From the NCBI RefSeq assembly GCF_000768675.1, contig NZ_AVPI01000056.1, positions 62,001-126,000 of the forward strand: 64,000 nt of DNA, written 5' to 3'. Under the pieces are notes generated by a model. That model did no database searches, had not been told where the DNA came from, and saw only the letters and a list, made by a program, of their open reading frames with translations. Made by a program: the position numbers and the translations under genes. Below are positions 11,412 through 23,793 of the stretch, piece by piece. Within the stretch, counting starts at the first letter, position 1, and each line of letters starts with the position of its first letter. This stretch comes from Knoellia flava TL1 (GTDB taxonomy: Bacteria > Actinomycetota > Actinomycetes > Actinomycetales > Dermatophilaceae).

Positions 11412-12294
11412 GGACGCCGCACAGGCCTCCGGAGCAGACTTCGTCATCGTCACGGGCATGAGCGGCGCGGGCCGCACGACGACGGCGAACGTCATGGAGG
11501 ACCAGGGCTGGTACGTCGTCGACAACCTCCCCCCACAGCTCCTCGTCTCGATGGCCGAGCTCGGCAATGCGACGCGGGCGTCCGGTCATGAGATCAAGAT
11601 CGCCGCCGTCGTTGACGTGCGCAGCAAGCAGTTCTTCACCGAGTTCGACACCGCCGTGCAGCGGCTGCGCGACATGGGATGGACGCCACAGCTCGTCTTC
11701 CTCGACGCGACCGACGAGGCCCTCGTGCGGCGGTTCGAGTCGGTGCGCCGCCCGCACCCGCTCCAGGGCGAGGGGCGGCTGCTCGACGGCATCCAGCAGG
11801 AGCGCGAGGTCCTGCGCGACCTGCGCTCGCGCGCCCAGATCGTCATCGACACGTCCGGTCTCAACGTCCACCAGCTCGCCCGCAAGGTCTCACCGCTCTT
11901 CGGGCAGAACCGTGGGCCGTCGCTGCGGCTCGCCCTGCTGTCCTTCGGGTTCAAGTACGGCGTCCCGCTCGACGCGGACTTCGTCTTCGACATGCGGTTC
12001 CTGCCCAACCCGTTCTGGGTTCCCGAGCTGCGCAACCTCGACGGGCGCGACCGTGCGGTGTCCGACCACGTCCTCGGGCAGACCGGTGCCCAGGAGTTCC
12101 TCGACCGTGTCGTCGCCCTCATGGAGCCGGTGACCCGCGGCTACCTCTCCGAGGGCCGGCGCTACGCCACCCTCGCGATCGGCTGCACCGGCGGCAAGCA
12201 CCGTTCGGTCGCGATGACCGAGGCCCTCGCCGAGCGGCTGCGCACCGAGCGCATCGACACCTTCCTCGTCCACCGAGACCTGGGGCGCGAGTGA
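11404..12294 (+). CDS. rapZ: RapZ-family nucleotide-binding protein
   Basis: P-loop protein of the RapZ/YvcJ family, 296 residues, which in other bacteria acts as an RNA-binding adaptor or nucleotidase tied to amino-sugar metabolism. The P-loop reads GMSGAGRTT, with Arg where most NTPases have Lys; this variant is usual in actinobacterial members. Family segments include [38 protein letters not shown] and [16 protein letters not shown] ribosome site precedes the ATG. It overlaps uvrC and yvcK. Confidence 0.94.
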   Translation: MTEDAAQASGADFVIVTGMSGAGRTTTANVMEDQGWYVVDNLPPQLLVSMAELGNATRASGHEIKIAAVVDVRSKQFFTEFDTAVQRLRDMGWTPQLVFLDATDEALVRRFESVRRPHPLQGEGRLLDGIQQEREVLRDLRSRAQIVIDTSGLNVHQLARKVSPLFGQNRGPSLRLALLSFGFKYGVPLDADFVFDMRFLPNPFWVPELRNLDGRDRAVSDHVLGQTGAQEFLDRVVALMEPVTRGYLSEGRRYATLAIGCTGGKHRSVAMTEALAERLRTERIDTFLVHRDLGRE

Positions 12295-13247
12295 GCGGGC
12301 CCGTCGTCGCCGCGCTCGGTGGTGGACACGGGCTCGCGGCCTCGCTGGCCGCGCTGCGCTTCGTCACCGACGAGATCACCGCGATCGTCACGGTCGCCGA
12401 CAACGGCGGATCCTCCGGCCGGTTGCGCGGGGAGTTCGGCGTCCTGCCCCCGGGCGACCTCCGCATGGCCCTCTCCGCACTCTGCGAGGAGACCGAGTGG
12501 GGCCACACGTGGCGCGACGTGCTCCAGCACCGCTTCGAGGGGACCGGACCGCTCGGCGGCCATGCCCTCGGCAACCTCCTCATCGTCGCCCTCTGGGAGC
12601 TGCACGACGACCCCGTCGCCGGGCTCGAGCTCGTCGGCCGCCTCCTCAACGCCCGCGGTCGAGTGCTGCCCATGGCCGCCGTGCCGCTCGACATCGAGGC
12701 CGACGTCCTCGGGGCCCGCAAGGAGTCGCCGGACGAGATGTCGGTCGTGCGCGGCCAGGCCCAGGTGGCCAAGACCCGTGGCGAGGTCCGCGCCGTGCGG
12801 CTGCTGCCCCCGGACCCGCCGGCCTACCCCGAGTCGGTGGCGGCGATCCGCTCGGCCGACTGGGTCATCCTCGGGCCGGGCTCGTGGTTCACGTCGGTGA
12901 TGCCACACCTCCTCGTCCCGGACCTCGCCGAGGCGCTCGCCGTGACCCGGGCCAAGCGGCTGCTCGTCCTCAACCTCGAGATGGTGACGACCGAGACCGC
13001 GGGGTTCAGCGCGATCCACCACCTGCAGTCGTTCGCGGCCTACGCGCCGGACATCCAGCTCGACGCCGTCCTCGCCGACCCCTCGGTCGTCGACGACGAA
13101 TCCGCTCTCGCGCAGGCGTGTCGTGAGCTCGGGGCCGAGCTGCACATCCACCGGGTGGGCATGTCGGAGTCACCGACCCAGCACGACCGTCTGCGGTTGG
13201 CGGCCGCCCTGCAGGACGTCCTTGGCTCTGGAAGCCGCCCCCGATGA
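12291..13247 (+). CDS. yvcK: Gluconeogenesis factor YvcK (CofD/YvcK family)
   Basis: UDP-sugar-binding protein of the YvcK family, 318 residues, linked elsewhere to carbon partitioning and cell-wall synthesis. It starts at GTG 12291, overlapping the rapZ stop as GTGA, and opens with the nucleotide-binding segment [17 protein letters not shown]. Other family motifs are [21 protein letters not shown] and [14 protein letters not shown]. The frame is open upstream through rapZ, but that part is a shadow. Position between rapZ and whiA is the conserved Gram-positive order. Confidence 0.94.
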   Translation: MSGPVVAALGGGHGLAASLAALRFVTDEITAIVTVADNGGSSGRLRGEFGVLPPGDLRMALSALCEETEWGHTWRDVLQHRFEGTGPLGGHALGNLLIVALWELHDDPVAGLELVGRLLNARGRVLPMAAVPLDIEADVLGARKESPDEMSVVRGQAQVAKTRGEVRAVRLLPPDPPAYPESVAAIRSADWVILGPGSWFTSVMPHLLVPDLAEALAVTRAKRLLVLNLEMVTTETAGFSAIHHLQSFAAYAPDIQLDAVLADPSVVDDESALAQACRELGAELHIHRVGMSESPTQHDRLRLAAALQDVLGSGSRPR

Positions 13248-13267
13248 CGCGTGGCAGGATGAACGCC

Positions 13268-15470
<2,203 letters not shown>

Positions 15471-15491
15471 GCGTCTCCGGGGCCTGACAGC

Positions 15492-16694
15492 ATGAAGTCG
15501 ATCGCCGAGCTGGGCGACCTGCGGGGCAAGCGCGTCCTCGTCCGGTCCGACCTCAACGTCCCTCTCGAGGGCACCTCGATCACCGACGACGGTCGCATCC
15601 GTGCCTCCGTCCCGACGATCACGGCCCTCTCCGAGGCGGGCGCACGCGTCGTCGTGTGCGCCCACCTCGGGCGGCCCAAGGGCACCCCAGAGGAGAAGTA
15701 CTCGCTCGCCCCCGTCGCCGCCCGCCTCGGCGAGCTGCTCGGGCGGGACGTGACCTTCGCGACCGACACCGTCGGCGAGAGCGCCCGTGCGGCGGTCGAG
15801 GCTGCCGGTGACGGTGACGTCGTGCTCCTCGAGAACCTCCGCTTCAACGCGGGGGAGACGGCCAAGAGCGCCGACGAACGCGCCGAGTTCGCGAGTCAGC
15901 TCGCCGGTCTCGCCGACGCGTTCGTCTCCGACGGGTTCGGCGTCGTCCATCGCGAGCAGGCGTCGGTCTTCGACGTCGCGCGCCTCCTGCCCTCGGCCGT
16001 GGGCGGTCTCGTCGAGACGGAGGTCGGCGTCCTCCGTCGCCTCACGACCGACCCCGAACGCCCGTATGCCGTCGTGCTGGGTGGCGCGAAGGTGTCCGAC
16101 AAGCTCGCGGTCATCGACAACCTCATCCAGACGGCCGACCGGCTCCTCGTCGGGGGCGGCATGGTCTTCACCTTCCTCAAGGCCCAGGGGCACGAGGTCG
16201 GCACAAGCCTGCTCGAGGCCGACCAGGTCGACACGGTCAAGGGCTACCTCGACCAGGCGAAGCAGCGCGGCGTCGAGATCGTCCTGCCGGTCGACGTCGT
16301 CGCCGCCACCGAGTTCTCGGCCGACGCCGAGCACGAGGTCGTTGCCGTCGACGCCATCCCGGCCGACCGGATGGGCCTCGACATCGGCCCCGAGTCCTCG
16401 CGGCTCTTCGCCGAGAAGCTCGCCGACTGCCGCACCGTCTTCTGGAACGGCCCCATGGGTGCGTTCGAGATGGAGCCCTACGCCGCCGGCACGAAGGCGC
16501 TCGCCCAGGCCCTCGCCGACATCACCGCCGACGGCGCCCTCACCGTCGTCGGTGGCGGCGACTCGGCCGCGGCCGTGCGGCAGCTCGGGTTCTCCGACGA
16601 CCAGTTCGGCCACATCTCCACCGGCGGGGGTGCCAGCCTCGAGTACCTCGAGGGCAAGGACCTCCCCGGCCTCACCGTCCTCGACGAAAGCTAG
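15492..16694 (+). CDS. pgk: Phosphoglycerate kinase
   Basis: Transfers phosphate from 1,3-bisphosphoglycerate to ADP; cytoplasmic monomer of 400 residues, full length. N-domain substrate motif [12 protein letters not shown] lies near residue 17, with HLGRPKG after it. The nucleotide domain has GGAKVSDKL, and the C-terminal [11 protein letters not shown] shows Ser where many homologues have Thr. It lies 21 bp after gap and 11 bp before tpi. The spot PYAV is coded through GTATGCC with the rare Tyr codon TAT. Confidence 0.97.
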   Translation: MKSIAELGDLRGKRVLVRSDLNVPLEGTSITDDGRIRASVPTITALSEAGARVVVCAHLGRPKGTPEEKYSLAPVAARLGELLGRDVTFATDTVGESARAAVEAAGDGDVVLLENLRFNAGETAKSADERAEFASQLAGLADAFVSDGFGVVHREQASVFDVARLLPSAVGGLVETEVGVLRRLTTDPERPYAVVLGGAKVSDKLAVIDNLIQTADRLLVGGGMVFTFLKAQGHEVGTSLLEADQVDTVKGYLDQAKQRGVEIVLPVDVVAATEFSADAEHEVVAVDAIPADRMGLDIGPESSRLFAEKLADCRTVFWNGPMGAFEMEPYAAGTKALAQALADITADGALTVVGGGDSAAAVRQLGFSDDQFGHISTGGGASLEYLEGKDLPGLTVLDES

Positions 16695-16705
16695 GTCCCC
16701 GACCC

Positions 16706-17515
16706 ATGGCTCCTGCCCCCACCTCCCAGCGCGTCCCGCTCATGGCGGGCAACTGGAAGATGAACCTCGACCACCTCCAGGCGACGCACCTCGTGCAGAA
16801 GCTCGACTGGACCCTGCGCGACGCGAAGCACGACCACGGCGCGGTCGAGGTGGCGGTCCTCCCGCCGTTCACGGACCTGCGCAGCGTCCAGACGCTCGTC
16901 GACGGCGACCGCCTCGCCATCCGCTACGGAGGGCAGGACCTCTCGCAGCACGCGAGCGGCGCCTACACCGGTGAGGTAAGCGGGGCGTTCCTCGCCAAGC
17001 TCGGCTGCACCTACGTCGTCGTCGGCCACAGCGAGCGTCGCGAGTACCACGGCGAGTCCGACGAGGTCGTGCGCGCCAAGGTGGCGGCCGCCTACGAGCA
17101 CGGGCTCACGCCGATCTTCTGCGTCGGCGAGGGCCTCGAGATCCGCCAGGCCGGCACCCACGTCGAGCACGTCCTCGCCCAGGTCCGCGCCGGCCTCGAG
17201 GGCCTGCCCGCCGACAGGGCGTCGAGCATCGTCATCGCCTACGAGCCCGTGTGGGCCATCGGCACCGGCGAGGTCGCGACGCCCGAGGACGCACAGGAGG
17301 TCTGCAGCGCGATCCGCACCGCGCTGGCCGAGCTCTACTCCGGCGACCTCGCCGACCGGGTCCGCATCCTCTACGGCGGCTCGGTCAAGTCCGGCAACGT
17401 CGCTGCGATCATGGCGCAGGAGGACGTCGACGGCGCGCTCGTCGGCGGGGCGTCGATCGACCCCGCCGAGTTCGCCGCGATCTGCCGCTTCCGCGACCAT
17501 CTCCGGACGAGCTGA
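16706..17515 (+). CDS. tpiA: Triose-phosphate isomerase
   Basis: Interconverts dihydroxyacetone phosphate and glyceraldehyde 3-phosphate; 269-residue TIM barrel. Catalytic residues are all visible: Lys in GNWKMN, His in VVVGHSERR and Glu in [11 protein letters not shown]. The phosphate-binding loop is [11 protein letters not shown]. The gene follows pgk closely and ends 65 bp before secG. Confidence 0.97.
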   Translation: MAPAPTSQRVPLMAGNWKMNLDHLQATHLVQKLDWTLRDAKHDHGAVEVAVLPPFTDLRSVQTLVDGDRLAIRYGGQDLSQHASGAYTGEVSGAFLAKLGCTYVVVGHSERREYHGESDEVVRAKVAAAYEHGLTPIFCVGEGLEIRQAGTHVEHVLAQVRAGLEGLPADRASSIVIAYEPVWAIGTGEVATPEDAQEVCSAIRTALAELYSGDLADRVRILYGGSVKSGNVAAIMAQEDVDGALVGGASIDPAEFAAICRFRDHLRTS

Positions 17516-17525
17516 GGATCGTAGG

Positions 17526-17531
17526 TATCCT
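17526..17531 (+). promoter_or_regulatory. Candidate -10 box of secG
   Basis: TATCCT sits 49 nt before the GTG of secG, giving a leader of about 40 nt that carries the AAGGAG ribosome site. It may let secG be expressed apart from tpi. Confidence 0.4.
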
Positions 17532-17579
17532 GTAGCCGCGCCCCACCGGGCGACGTTCTCTCACTACCGAAGGAGCACC

Positions 17580-17825
17580 GTGGACGCGGTACGCATCGGA
17601 CTCCAGGTCCTCCTGGTCCTGGGTGGGCTCTTCCTCACCCTTCTCATCCTGCTGCACAAGGGCAAGGGTGGTGGCCTCTCGGACATGTTCGGTGGCGGTA
17701 TGTCGACCTCGCTCGGCGGCTCCTCCGTCGCGGAGCGCAACCTCGACCGCATCACGATCGCGATCGCGGTCGTCTGGTTCACCTGCGTCGTCGCCCTCGG
17801 CGTCCTCGACCGGTTCACCTCCTGA
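17580..17825 (+). CDS. secG: Protein translocase subunit SecG
   Basis: Small subunit of the SecYEG channel, 81 residues. It has two hydrophobic segments (about residues 5-25 and 58-76) joined by the family loop KGKGGGLSDMFGGG. The start is GTG with AAGGAG 5 nt upstream. The tpi-secG order is typical of Gram-positive bacteria. Confidence 0.95.
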   Translation: MDAVRIGLQVLLVLGGLFLTLLILLHKGKGGGLSDMFGGGMSTSLGGSSVAERNLDRITIAIAVVWFTCVVALGVLDRFTS

Positions 17826-17835
17826 GCTGACCCGG

Positions 17836-17841
17836 TAGGGT
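17836..17841 (+). promoter_or_regulatory. Candidate -10 box of rbpA
   Basis: TAGGGT, 20 nt before the ATG at 17862, implies a short leader of about 14 nt. Confidence 0.4.
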
Positions 17842-17861
17842 CCGACCCGAAAGTAGGCCTG

Positions 17862-18218
17862 ATGTCGATGTCTGGTGGGAACGCGATTCGCGGCAGCCGA
17901 GTCGGCGCCGGCCCCATGGGGGAAGCGGAGCGCGGCGAGGCGGCACCCCGTCTCCACGTGTCGTTCTGGTGCTCCAACGGTCACGAGACCCGGCCGAGCT
18001 TCGCGCAGGAGCCCGACCTCGAGATCCCGGAGACGTGGGACTGCCCGCGCTGCGGCTTCCCCGCCGGGCAGGACAAGGACAACCCGCCGGCCCCGAGCAA
18101 GGTCGAGCCCTACAAGACGCACCTCGCCTACGTGAAGGAGCGCCGCTCCGACCAGGACGGCGAGGCGATCCTCGACGAGGCCCTCGGCGCCCTGCGCGAC
18201 CGCGGCCTCATCCAGTAG
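17862..18218 (+). CDS. rbpA: RNA polymerase-binding protein RbpA
   Basis: Actinobacteria-specific RNA polymerase accessory protein that stabilises the holoenzyme with primary sigma factors. The 118 residues hold a basic N-terminal tail (IRGSRVGAG), a core with zinc-type Cys (FWCSNGHE and WDCPRCGFPAG), a basic linker (PSKVEPYKTHLAYVKERRS) and the acidic sigma-interacting helix (ILDEALGALRDRG). The core keeps two Cys groups, the zinc-binding form found in Streptomyces rather than the Cys-poor mycobacterial form. A second ATG 6 nt downstream is an equal alternative start. Confidence 0.93.
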   Translation: MSMSGGNAIRGSRVGAGPMGEAERGEAAPRLHVSFWCSNGHETRPSFAQEPDLEIPETWDCPRCGFPAGQDKDNPPAPSKVEPYKTHLAYVKERRSDQDGEAILDEALGALRDRGLIQ

Positions 18219-18529
18219 TCCAGTAGCAGCCGGCCGCAGAACCGCTGCACTCGGTGCTGTTCGGCTCACCTCGCCTACACCCCGGCCCTCTGTCGCCGAG
18301 CACCTGACCCCGAGCGAGCCAGAGGTTCGCCAAGGGCTCACCTGTGCGTGGCTCGCTCGCACATCTCTGGCTCGCTCGGGCCTGTCGCCGAGCGGCGCAG
18401 AGCGTGGCGACCGGCGCACGCAGGGCTGCGCCGGTGGTCAGCCCGTGCGCCGGTGACGGCCAGCGCAGGGCGGGCCGACCCGCAGAGGCGCGCCGACGGC
18501 ATACCCGGGGTTGTTCGGTGCCGTGAGGC
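18219..18529. other. 311-bp non-coding gap between convergent rbpA and pgl
   Basis: No gene-like reading frame. It holds the inverted repeat at 18309-18380, several copies of GGCTCGCTCG or its complement, two copies of TGTCGCCGAG and one GGCATAC heptamer at 18498. It is best read as a termination zone. Confidence 0.6.
18309..18380. terminator. 16-bp inverted repeat, probable bidirectional terminator
   Basis: Arms 18309-18324 and 18365-18380 are perfect reverse complements around a 40-nt insert, which itself repeats GGCTCGCTCG. It lies between convergent genes. Confidence 0.55.
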
Positions 18530-19279
18530 TCAGAGCCGCTGGGCGGCGTCCGCATCGACGAGCCAGAGCGTGCGCTCCTCGCCGGTGACCTGGGCTGCCG
18601 AGCTCACGTCCAGCGTGGCGCCGGTCGTGCCGTTGACGACGGCCTCGGCCTTGTCGGCACCGGCGACGACGAACCACACCTGCCGCGAGCGACGCAACGC
18701 CTCGAAGGTGAGGCTGACGCGGTCCGGCGGCGGCTTGGGGGAGTCGTGCACGGCGACGGCGATGGCGTCGGTGGTCTGCTGCGCCGGGTGGCCGGGGAAG
18801 AGCGAGGCGACGTGTCCGTCCGGGCCCACCCCGAGGATCATGATGTCGAAGGCGCCTGCACCGCTTGACCGCACGGTCTCCGCGTATGCCGTCGCGCTCG
18901 CCTCCGCGCTCTCGGAGGCGTCCGGACCGGGCACCCGGTGGACGTGGGCGGGGTCGAGGGCGAGCGAGGCGAGCCCGGCATCGTCGTTCTGGACGTCGTT
19001 GCGGTCCGGGTCGCCGGCCGGGAGGTAGCGCTCGTCGCCCCACCACAGCTCGACCCGGGACCAGTCGACCGCGTGACGGGCAGGAAGGGCGGCCACCGAC
19101 CGCCAGATGTCCGACCCGAGCGACCCACCCGTGAGCGAGAGGTGGGCGACGCCGCGCGCCGCCTGGGCGTCGACGACTGCGGTGACGAGCCGTGCGGCGA
19201 TGGCGTCGCTCAGCTCCTGTTTGCCGGGATGGACGACCACCTCGACGTCGGTCGCGGGGTGCGGGCTCGCTGTCGTCAT
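18530..19279 (-). CDS. pgl: 6-phosphogluconolactonase
   Basis: Hydrolyses 6-phosphogluconolactone, the second oxidative pentose-phosphate step; 249 residues, DevB/NagB-like fold. Motifs are LSLTGGSLGSDIW near residue 48, WWGDERYLP near 78 and LGVGPDGHVASLFPGHP near 150. The start ATG 19279 follows AAGGA, 14 bp after opcA. The reading frame stays open upstream through opcA in another frame, which is not real. It is the last gene of the tkt-tal-pgi-zwf-opcA-pgl operon. Confidence 0.95.
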   Translation of the reverse strand: MTTASPHPATDVEVVVHPGKQELSDAIAARLVTAVVDAQAARGVAHLSLTGGSLGSDIWRSVAALPARHAVDWSRVELWWGDERYLPAGDPDRNDVQNDDAGLASLALDPAHVHRVPGPDASESAEASATAYAETVRSSGAGAFDIMILGVGPDGHVASLFPGHPAQQTTDAIAVAVHDSPKPPPDRVSLTFEALRRSRQVWFVVAGADKAEAVVNGTTGATLDVSSAAQVTGEERTLWLVDADAAQRL

Positions 19280-19293
19280 GCTGGATCCTTCGG

Positions 19294-20439
19294 TCAGGTG
19301 CGCTCGGACCGCTTCTTGCGGACCTTCTCGAGCTTGGTCGCGGCGGCCTTCTCGACCTGCTCGGGGTCGTCGGCCTTCTCGGGCATCGGTGCGGCCTCGA
19401 CCATCGCCGAGCTCGCGCTCGTCGCCGCCTCGCGCTTGAGCCGCGCCGCGTCCTCGCGGGCCTCGGCCACGGAAGGAGTGATCCCCTGGCGCTGGGCCTG
19501 GGTCGAGGTGCGCCGCGAGTGGCTCACCTCGGCCAGCCCGTCCCGGAGCGCGTCGGCGTAGGGCTCGTCGGGGTCGAGTCGGCGGAGCTCGTCGGCGAGG
19601 CACTCGGCGTCGCTGCGCGGCGGGAGCGCGATGCTGCGTTCCGGGGTGCCGGGCTGGGACAGCGTCGCCGAGGTGCCGTTCTGGGGGCGGACGAGGTCGA
19701 GCGGGCCGCTCGAACGGTCGAGGCGGACGCTGATGATCCCGCTGCCCGCCCGGGACGGGACGAGCGTGACCGGACAGCGCAGCCGCTTGGCCAGCCACCC
19801 AGCGAGCAGCTCGGCCGACGGGGAGTCGGACCCGCCCGTGACGGTCACCGAGGTCACCGGCTCGAAGGGCGCCTGGTCGAGGGCCGCGGTGAGCAGCGCC
19901 CGCCAGAGCGTGATGCGCGACCACGACAGGTCGGTGTCGCCGGGGGAGTAGCACCGCGCGAGGCGGGTGAGCGCCGACCTCGGGGATCCCTTGGTCCGCG
20001 ACACGTCGGTGACGCGTCGCTGGGCCATCGCGCCGATGGGGTCGGCGCCCGGGTCCTTGGGCGGGTCGGTCGGCCACCAGGCCACGATCGGTGCGTCGGC
20101 GAGGAGGAGCGGTGTGACGACGGCCCGGCCGTGGGCCGCCAGCGGGCCGAAGAGCCGCAGCACGACGACCTCGCTCGCCCCGGCGTCGCCGCCGATGCGG
20201 ATCTGGGCGTCGAGCCTGGCGGATCCGCGGCGGTTGGCCGTGACGACGACGATGATCCGGCAGGGGTGCTGGCGGCTCGCGTCGTTGGCGGTCTCGATCG
20301 CGTCATCGGCCTCGCTCTCGTCGACGACGACGACGAGGGTGAGGACACGAGTGAGCGCCATCGACCCGGTGTCGGACCGCAGGCGCACGAGCTTCTTCGA
20401 CACGTCCTGCGTCGTGGTGCTCGGGAGGTCGACGATCAC
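19294..20439 (-). CDS. opcA: Glucose-6-phosphate dehydrogenase assembly protein OpcA
   Basis: Partner protein that activates or allosterically controls Zwf in actinobacteria and cyanobacteria. I set the start at GTG 20439 (MIVDLPSTTTQDV), the family-typical N-terminus; a TTG at 20451 is possible. Family segments: VRIGGDAG-like RIGGDAGASEVVVLRL and APIVAWWPTDPP. The last 75 residues are a charged Ala/Glu/Lys-rich, probably coiled tail beyond the conserved part. An unusual hairpin region separates it from zwf. Confidence 0.93.
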   Translation of the reverse strand: MIVDLPSTTTQDVSKKLVRLRSDTGSMALTRVLTLVVVVDESEADDAIETANDASRQHPCRIIVVVTANRRGSARLDAQIRIGGDAGASEVVVLRLFGPLAAHGRAVVTPLLLADAPIVAWWPTDPPKDPGADPIGAMAQRRVTDVSRTKGSPRSALTRLARCYSPGDTDLSWSRITLWRALLTAALDQAPFEPVTSVTVTGGSDSPSAELLAGWLAKRLRCPVTLVPSRAGSGIISVRLDRSSGPLDLVRPQNGTSATLSQPGTPERSIALPPRSDAECLADELRRLDPDEPYADALRDGLAEVSHSRRTSTQAQRQGITPSVAEAREDAARLKREAATSASSAMVEAAPMPEKADDPEQVEKAAATKLEKVRKKRSERT

Positions 20440-20445
20440 CGGGGT

Positions 20446-20532
20446 CCCCAATCAGTATCGGAGAGGGGTCCCACGCTCTGCGTGGGCGGGACGAGTGCGG
20501 GTCCCACGCTCCGCGTGGGCGAACTTATTGGG
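20446..20532 (-). repeat. Structured zwf-opcA spacer with two near-identical hairpins
   Basis: Two units at 33-bp spacing each form CCCACGC-TYY-GCGTGGG (20470-20486 and 20503-20519). CCCCAAT (20446-20452) and ATTGGGG (20526-20532) pair around both. It could be a partial terminator or an mRNA stability element that sets the Zwf:OpcA ratio. Confidence 0.6.
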
Positions 20533-20539
20533 GTGGTGG

Positions 20540-22084
20540 TCACGGGAGCCTCCATTCGCGGCCGTCGCGGCGCATGAGCTCGTCGGCGCTCTGCGGACCC
20601 CACGTGCCCGAGGGGTACTGGTCGATCCGGGTGCTGTGCTTGGCCCAGAACTCCTCGATCGGGTCCAGGATCTCCCAGGAGAGCTCGACCTCCTCGTGGC
20701 GTGGGAAGAGTGGCGGCTCACCGAGGAGCACGTCGAGGATGAGGCGCTCATAGGCCTCCGGCGAGCTCTCGGTGAACGCGCGGCCGTAGCCGAAGTCCAT
20801 CGTCACGTCGCGCACCTCCATCTGCGCGCCCGGGACCTTGGCGCCGAAGCGCATCGTCACGCCCTCGTCGGGCTGGACCCGGATGACGACGGCGTTCTGG
20901 CCGAGCTCCTCGGTCGCGGTGTGCGCGAAGGGAAGGTGCGGCGCACGCTTGAACACGACCGCGATCTCGGTGACGCGCTTGCCGAGGCGCTTGCCGGTCC
21001 GGAGGTAGAAGGGGACACCCGCCCAGCGACGAGTGTCGACCTCGAGCTTCACCGCGGCATACGTCTCGGTCGTGGAGCGCGAGGTGACACCCTCCTCCTC
21101 GAGGTAGCCCCCGACCTCCTCGCCGCCCTGCCAGCCGCGGGCGTACTGGCCGCGGGCGGTGCCCTTGCCGAGGTCCTTCGGCAGACGGACGGCGCTGAGG
21201 ACCTTCTCCTTCTCGCTGCGCAGGTGCTCGGCGTCGAAGGACACCGGCTCCTCCATCGCGGTGAGGGCGAGCAGCTGGAGCAGGTGGTTCTGGATGACGT
21301 CGCGCGCGGCGCCGATGCCGTCGTAGTAGCCCGCCCGGCCGCCGATGCCGATGTCCTCGGCCATGGTGATCTGGACGTGGTCGACGTAGTGGCTGTTCCA
21401 GACCGGCTCGAACATCTGGTTGGCGAAGCGGAGCGCGAGGAGGTTCTGGACGGTCTCCTTGCCGAGGTAGTGGTCGATCCTGAACACCGCGTCGGGTGGG
21501 AAGACGTCCGCGACGATTTCGTTGAGCTCACGCGCACTCTTGAGGTCGTGACCGAAGGGCTTCTCGATGACGACCCGGCGCCACGACCCCTCGGACGGCT
21601 GCGACAGGCCCGAGCGCTTGAGCTGCTCGCAGACCGTGGCGAAGAACCCCGGCGGGATCGAGAGGTAGAACGCGTGGTTGCCGCCGGTGCCGCGCTGCTC
21701 GTCGAGGTCCTTGACGGTCTCGGTGAGCAGGTCGAAGGCCTTCGGGTCGTCGAACGTGCCCGGCACGAAGCGGATGCCCTCGCTGAGGCTGCGCCACACG
21801 TCCTCGCGGAAGGGCGTGCGGGAGCGCTCCTTGACCGACTCGTAGACGATCTTGCCGAAGTCCTGGTCGGCCCAGTCGCGGCGTGCGAAGCCGATGAGCG
21901 AGAAGCCCGGCGGCAGCAGTCCACGGTTGGCGAGGTCGTAGATCGCCGGCATGAGCTTCTTGCGGGCGAGGTCCCCGGTGACGCCGAAGAGCACGAGGCT
22001 GCATGGTCCCGCGATGCGGGGGAGTCGCTTGTCGCGCGGGTCGCGCAGGGGGTTGTGCGTCGCTGTCACGCGAGCCGGGCTCAT
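20540..22084 (-). CDS. zwf: Glucose-6-phosphate 1-dehydrogenase
   Basis: First oxidative step of the pentose-phosphate pathway, producing NADPH; 514 residues. Coenzyme-binding LFGVTGDLARKKL is near residue 32, with EKPFGHDL and the substrate motif RIDHYLGKETVQN further in. Its ATG overlaps the pgi stop by one base (TGATG), so the two are translationally coupled. OpcA, the activating partner, is next in the operon. Confidence 0.97.
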   Translation of the reverse strand: MSPARVTATHNPLRDPRDKRLPRIAGPCSLVLFGVTGDLARKKLMPAIYDLANRGLLPPGFSLIGFARRDWADQDFGKIVYESVKERSRTPFREDVWRSLSEGIRFVPGTFDDPKAFDLLTETVKDLDEQRGTGGNHAFYLSIPPGFFATVCEQLKRSGLSQPSEGSWRRVVIEKPFGHDLKSARELNEIVADVFPPDAVFRIDHYLGKETVQNLLALRFANQMFEPVWNSHYVDHVQITMAEDIGIGGRAGYYDGIGAARDVIQNHLLQLLALTAMEEPVSFDAEHLRSEKEKVLSAVRLPKDLGKGTARGQYARGWQGGEEVGGYLEEEGVTSRSTTETYAAVKLEVDTRRWAGVPFYLRTGKRLGKRVTEIAVVFKRAPHLPFAHTATEELGQNAVVIRVQPDEGVTMRFGAKVPGAQMEVRDVTMDFGYGRAFTESSPEAYERLILDVLLGEPPLFPRHEEVELSWEILDPIEEFWAKHSTRIDQYPSGTWGPQSADELMRRDGREWRLP

Positions 22085-23793
22085 CAGGCTCCTGACGTCG
22101 AGAGGGCGGACCGGACCTGGCTCAGGCCGCGGTGGTGGTTGGTGAGGTGGAGCCGCAGGACGGGGCGCCCGTGCTCGGCGAGCACCTGGGCGTCGCCGCC
22201 GGCCTGCGCGGCGATGAAGTCACCGAACGTGAACTCGCGGCCCGGCACGGCGAGGTCCTCCTCCGGGTCGGCGGTGACCTGGATGAAGACACCGTTGGCG
22301 GGACCGCCCTTGTGGTACTGGCCGGTCGAGTGGAGGAAGCGTGGCCCCCAGCCGAAGGTCACCGGTCGGCCCGTGTGGTCGAAGAGCGTGCGCGCGACCT
22401 GCTCGAGGTCGGCGTCCTCCTCGCGGTCGAGGTAGGCCATGACGGCGACGTAGCCGCTCGTGTCGTCGAGCTGCTCCAGGAGCGCGCTCACCGCGCCGGG
22501 CAGGGTGTGCGCGTCGCCGAGCCAGTCCCCACCGAGTGCGCGGACCTCGACGGAGCCGTCGACGAACGCCGGCTCCTCGGCGCTCGAGCCGGCCTGGTCG
22601 AGGAGACCGCGGGCGGCCTTCTTGGCGCTCTCGACGTCGGGCTGGTCGAACGGGTTGATGCCGAGCAGCCGTCCGGCGACCGCCGTCGCGACCTCCCAGA
22701 GCAGCAGCTGGGCGCCGAGCGTGCCCGCGACCGTGATGAGCGAGCCGCTCTCGGCTGCCTTGTCCTCCCGCGTCTCGTCGGCCGGGCCCGGCTGCTCCGC
22801 CGCGATCGAGTCGGGGTGGCGTGGGGGCTGGTCGGCGAGTGTCTCGACGTCGTCGTCCTCGGTGGATGCGACGAGACGGACGACGTTGGCGTCCTCGTAG
22901 GTGTGGTCCGGGGCCTCGCCGTCGGCGACGACGGGCAGGATGCCGGTGCCGTCCTTGCCGGTCGACTCGGCGATGAGCTGTTCGGCCCATGCGCCGAACC
23001 CGACGTTCTCGGTGCCGGCGTCGACGAGGACGAGCTTGTCGCGCAGCGGCTTGGTGCCGCCCATCGCGGCGCCGAGGCGGAGGGCGGGGTTGCCCTCGTC
23101 GTCGGCGGCGAGCAGGTCCGCGACGGCCTCGGCGTCGTCGAGCAGGGCGCCGATGTCGGCGCCGGCGAGACCGGAGGGCACGAGCCCGAAGGCGGTGAGG
23201 GCGGAGTAGCGACCGCCGACGTCGGGATCGGCGTTGATGACGCGGTAGCCGGCACCACGGGCCTCGGCGTCGAGCGGGCTGCCCGGGTCCGTGACGACGA
23301 CGATCCGCCGCGTGGCGTCGATGCCCGCGTCGGCGAACGCCGCCTCGAAGGCACGGCGCTGGGAGTCGGTCTCGACCGTGGAGCCGGACTTCGACGAGAC
23401 GACGACGGCGGTCCGGTCGAGGTGGGTCGTCACCGCGCGCCGCACGACGTCGGGCGACGACGAGTCGAGGACGACGATGTCGACACCCGCCGTGGCGCAG
23501 ATGACCTCGGGCGCGAGTGACGAGCCGCCCATGCCGCAGAGGACGATGCGCGAGACGCCGTCCTCGCGGAGCTCCTCGCGCAGCGCGGCGATCTCCCCGA
23601 GCAACGGGCGCGAGGACCGGGGGAGCCCGACCCACGAGAGCCGCTTGCCTGCCTCCTCCTCGGCCGCCTTGCCCCAGAGAGTGGCGTCCTGGGCGAAGAT
23701 GCGGCTGGCGACCTCGTCCTGGACGAGGGTGGGGACGTGCGCGGTGATGGCGTCCGCCGCGGCCCCTCGGGCGCTGACCTCGAGGCTGCTCAT
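22084..23793 (-). CDS. pgi: Glucose-6-phosphate isomerase
   Basis: Interconverts glucose 6-phosphate and fructose 6-phosphate; 569 residues. Sugar isomerase (SIS) motifs: [13 protein letters not shown] near residue 92 and [13 protein letters not shown] near 135, with [19 protein letters not shown] after them. This is the actinobacterial form found inside tal-pgi-zwf operons, which differs from the E. coli type. Start ATG 23793 overlaps the tal stop as ATGA. A Glu/Asp/Ala-rich insert lies around residues 310-340. Confidence 0.92.
   Translation of the reverse strand: MSSLEVSARGAAADAITAHVPTLVQDEVASRIFAQDATLWGKAAEEEAGKRLSWVGLPRSSRPLLGEIAALREELREDGVSRIVLCGMGGSSLAPEVICATAGVDIVVLDSSSPDVVRRAVTTHLDRTAVVVSSKSGSTVETDSQRRAFEAAFADAGIDATRRIVVVTDPGSPLDAEARGAGYRVINADPDVGGRYSALTAFGLVPSGLAGADIGALLDDAEAVADLLAADDEGNPALRLGAAMGGTKPLRDKLVLVDAGTENVGFGAWAEQLIAESTGKDGTGILPVVADGEAPDHTYEDANVVRLVASTEDDDVETLADQPPRHPDSIAAEQPGPADETREDKAAESGSLITVAGTLGAQLLLWEVATAVAGRLLGINPFDQPDVESAKKAARGLLDQAGSSAEEPAFVDGSVEVRALGGDWLGDAHTLPGAVSALLEQLDDTSGYVAVMAYLDREEDADLEQVARTLFDHTGRPVTFGWGPRFLHSTGQYHKGGPANGVFIQVTADPEEDLAVPGREFTFGDFIAAQAGGDAQVLAEHGRPVLRLHLTNHHRGLSQVRSALSTSGA

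Noticed and set aside
9366-11567. Antisense frame of 733 codons opposite uvrC
   Set aside because: Shadow frame with Asp/Arg/Leu-rich, motif-free product.
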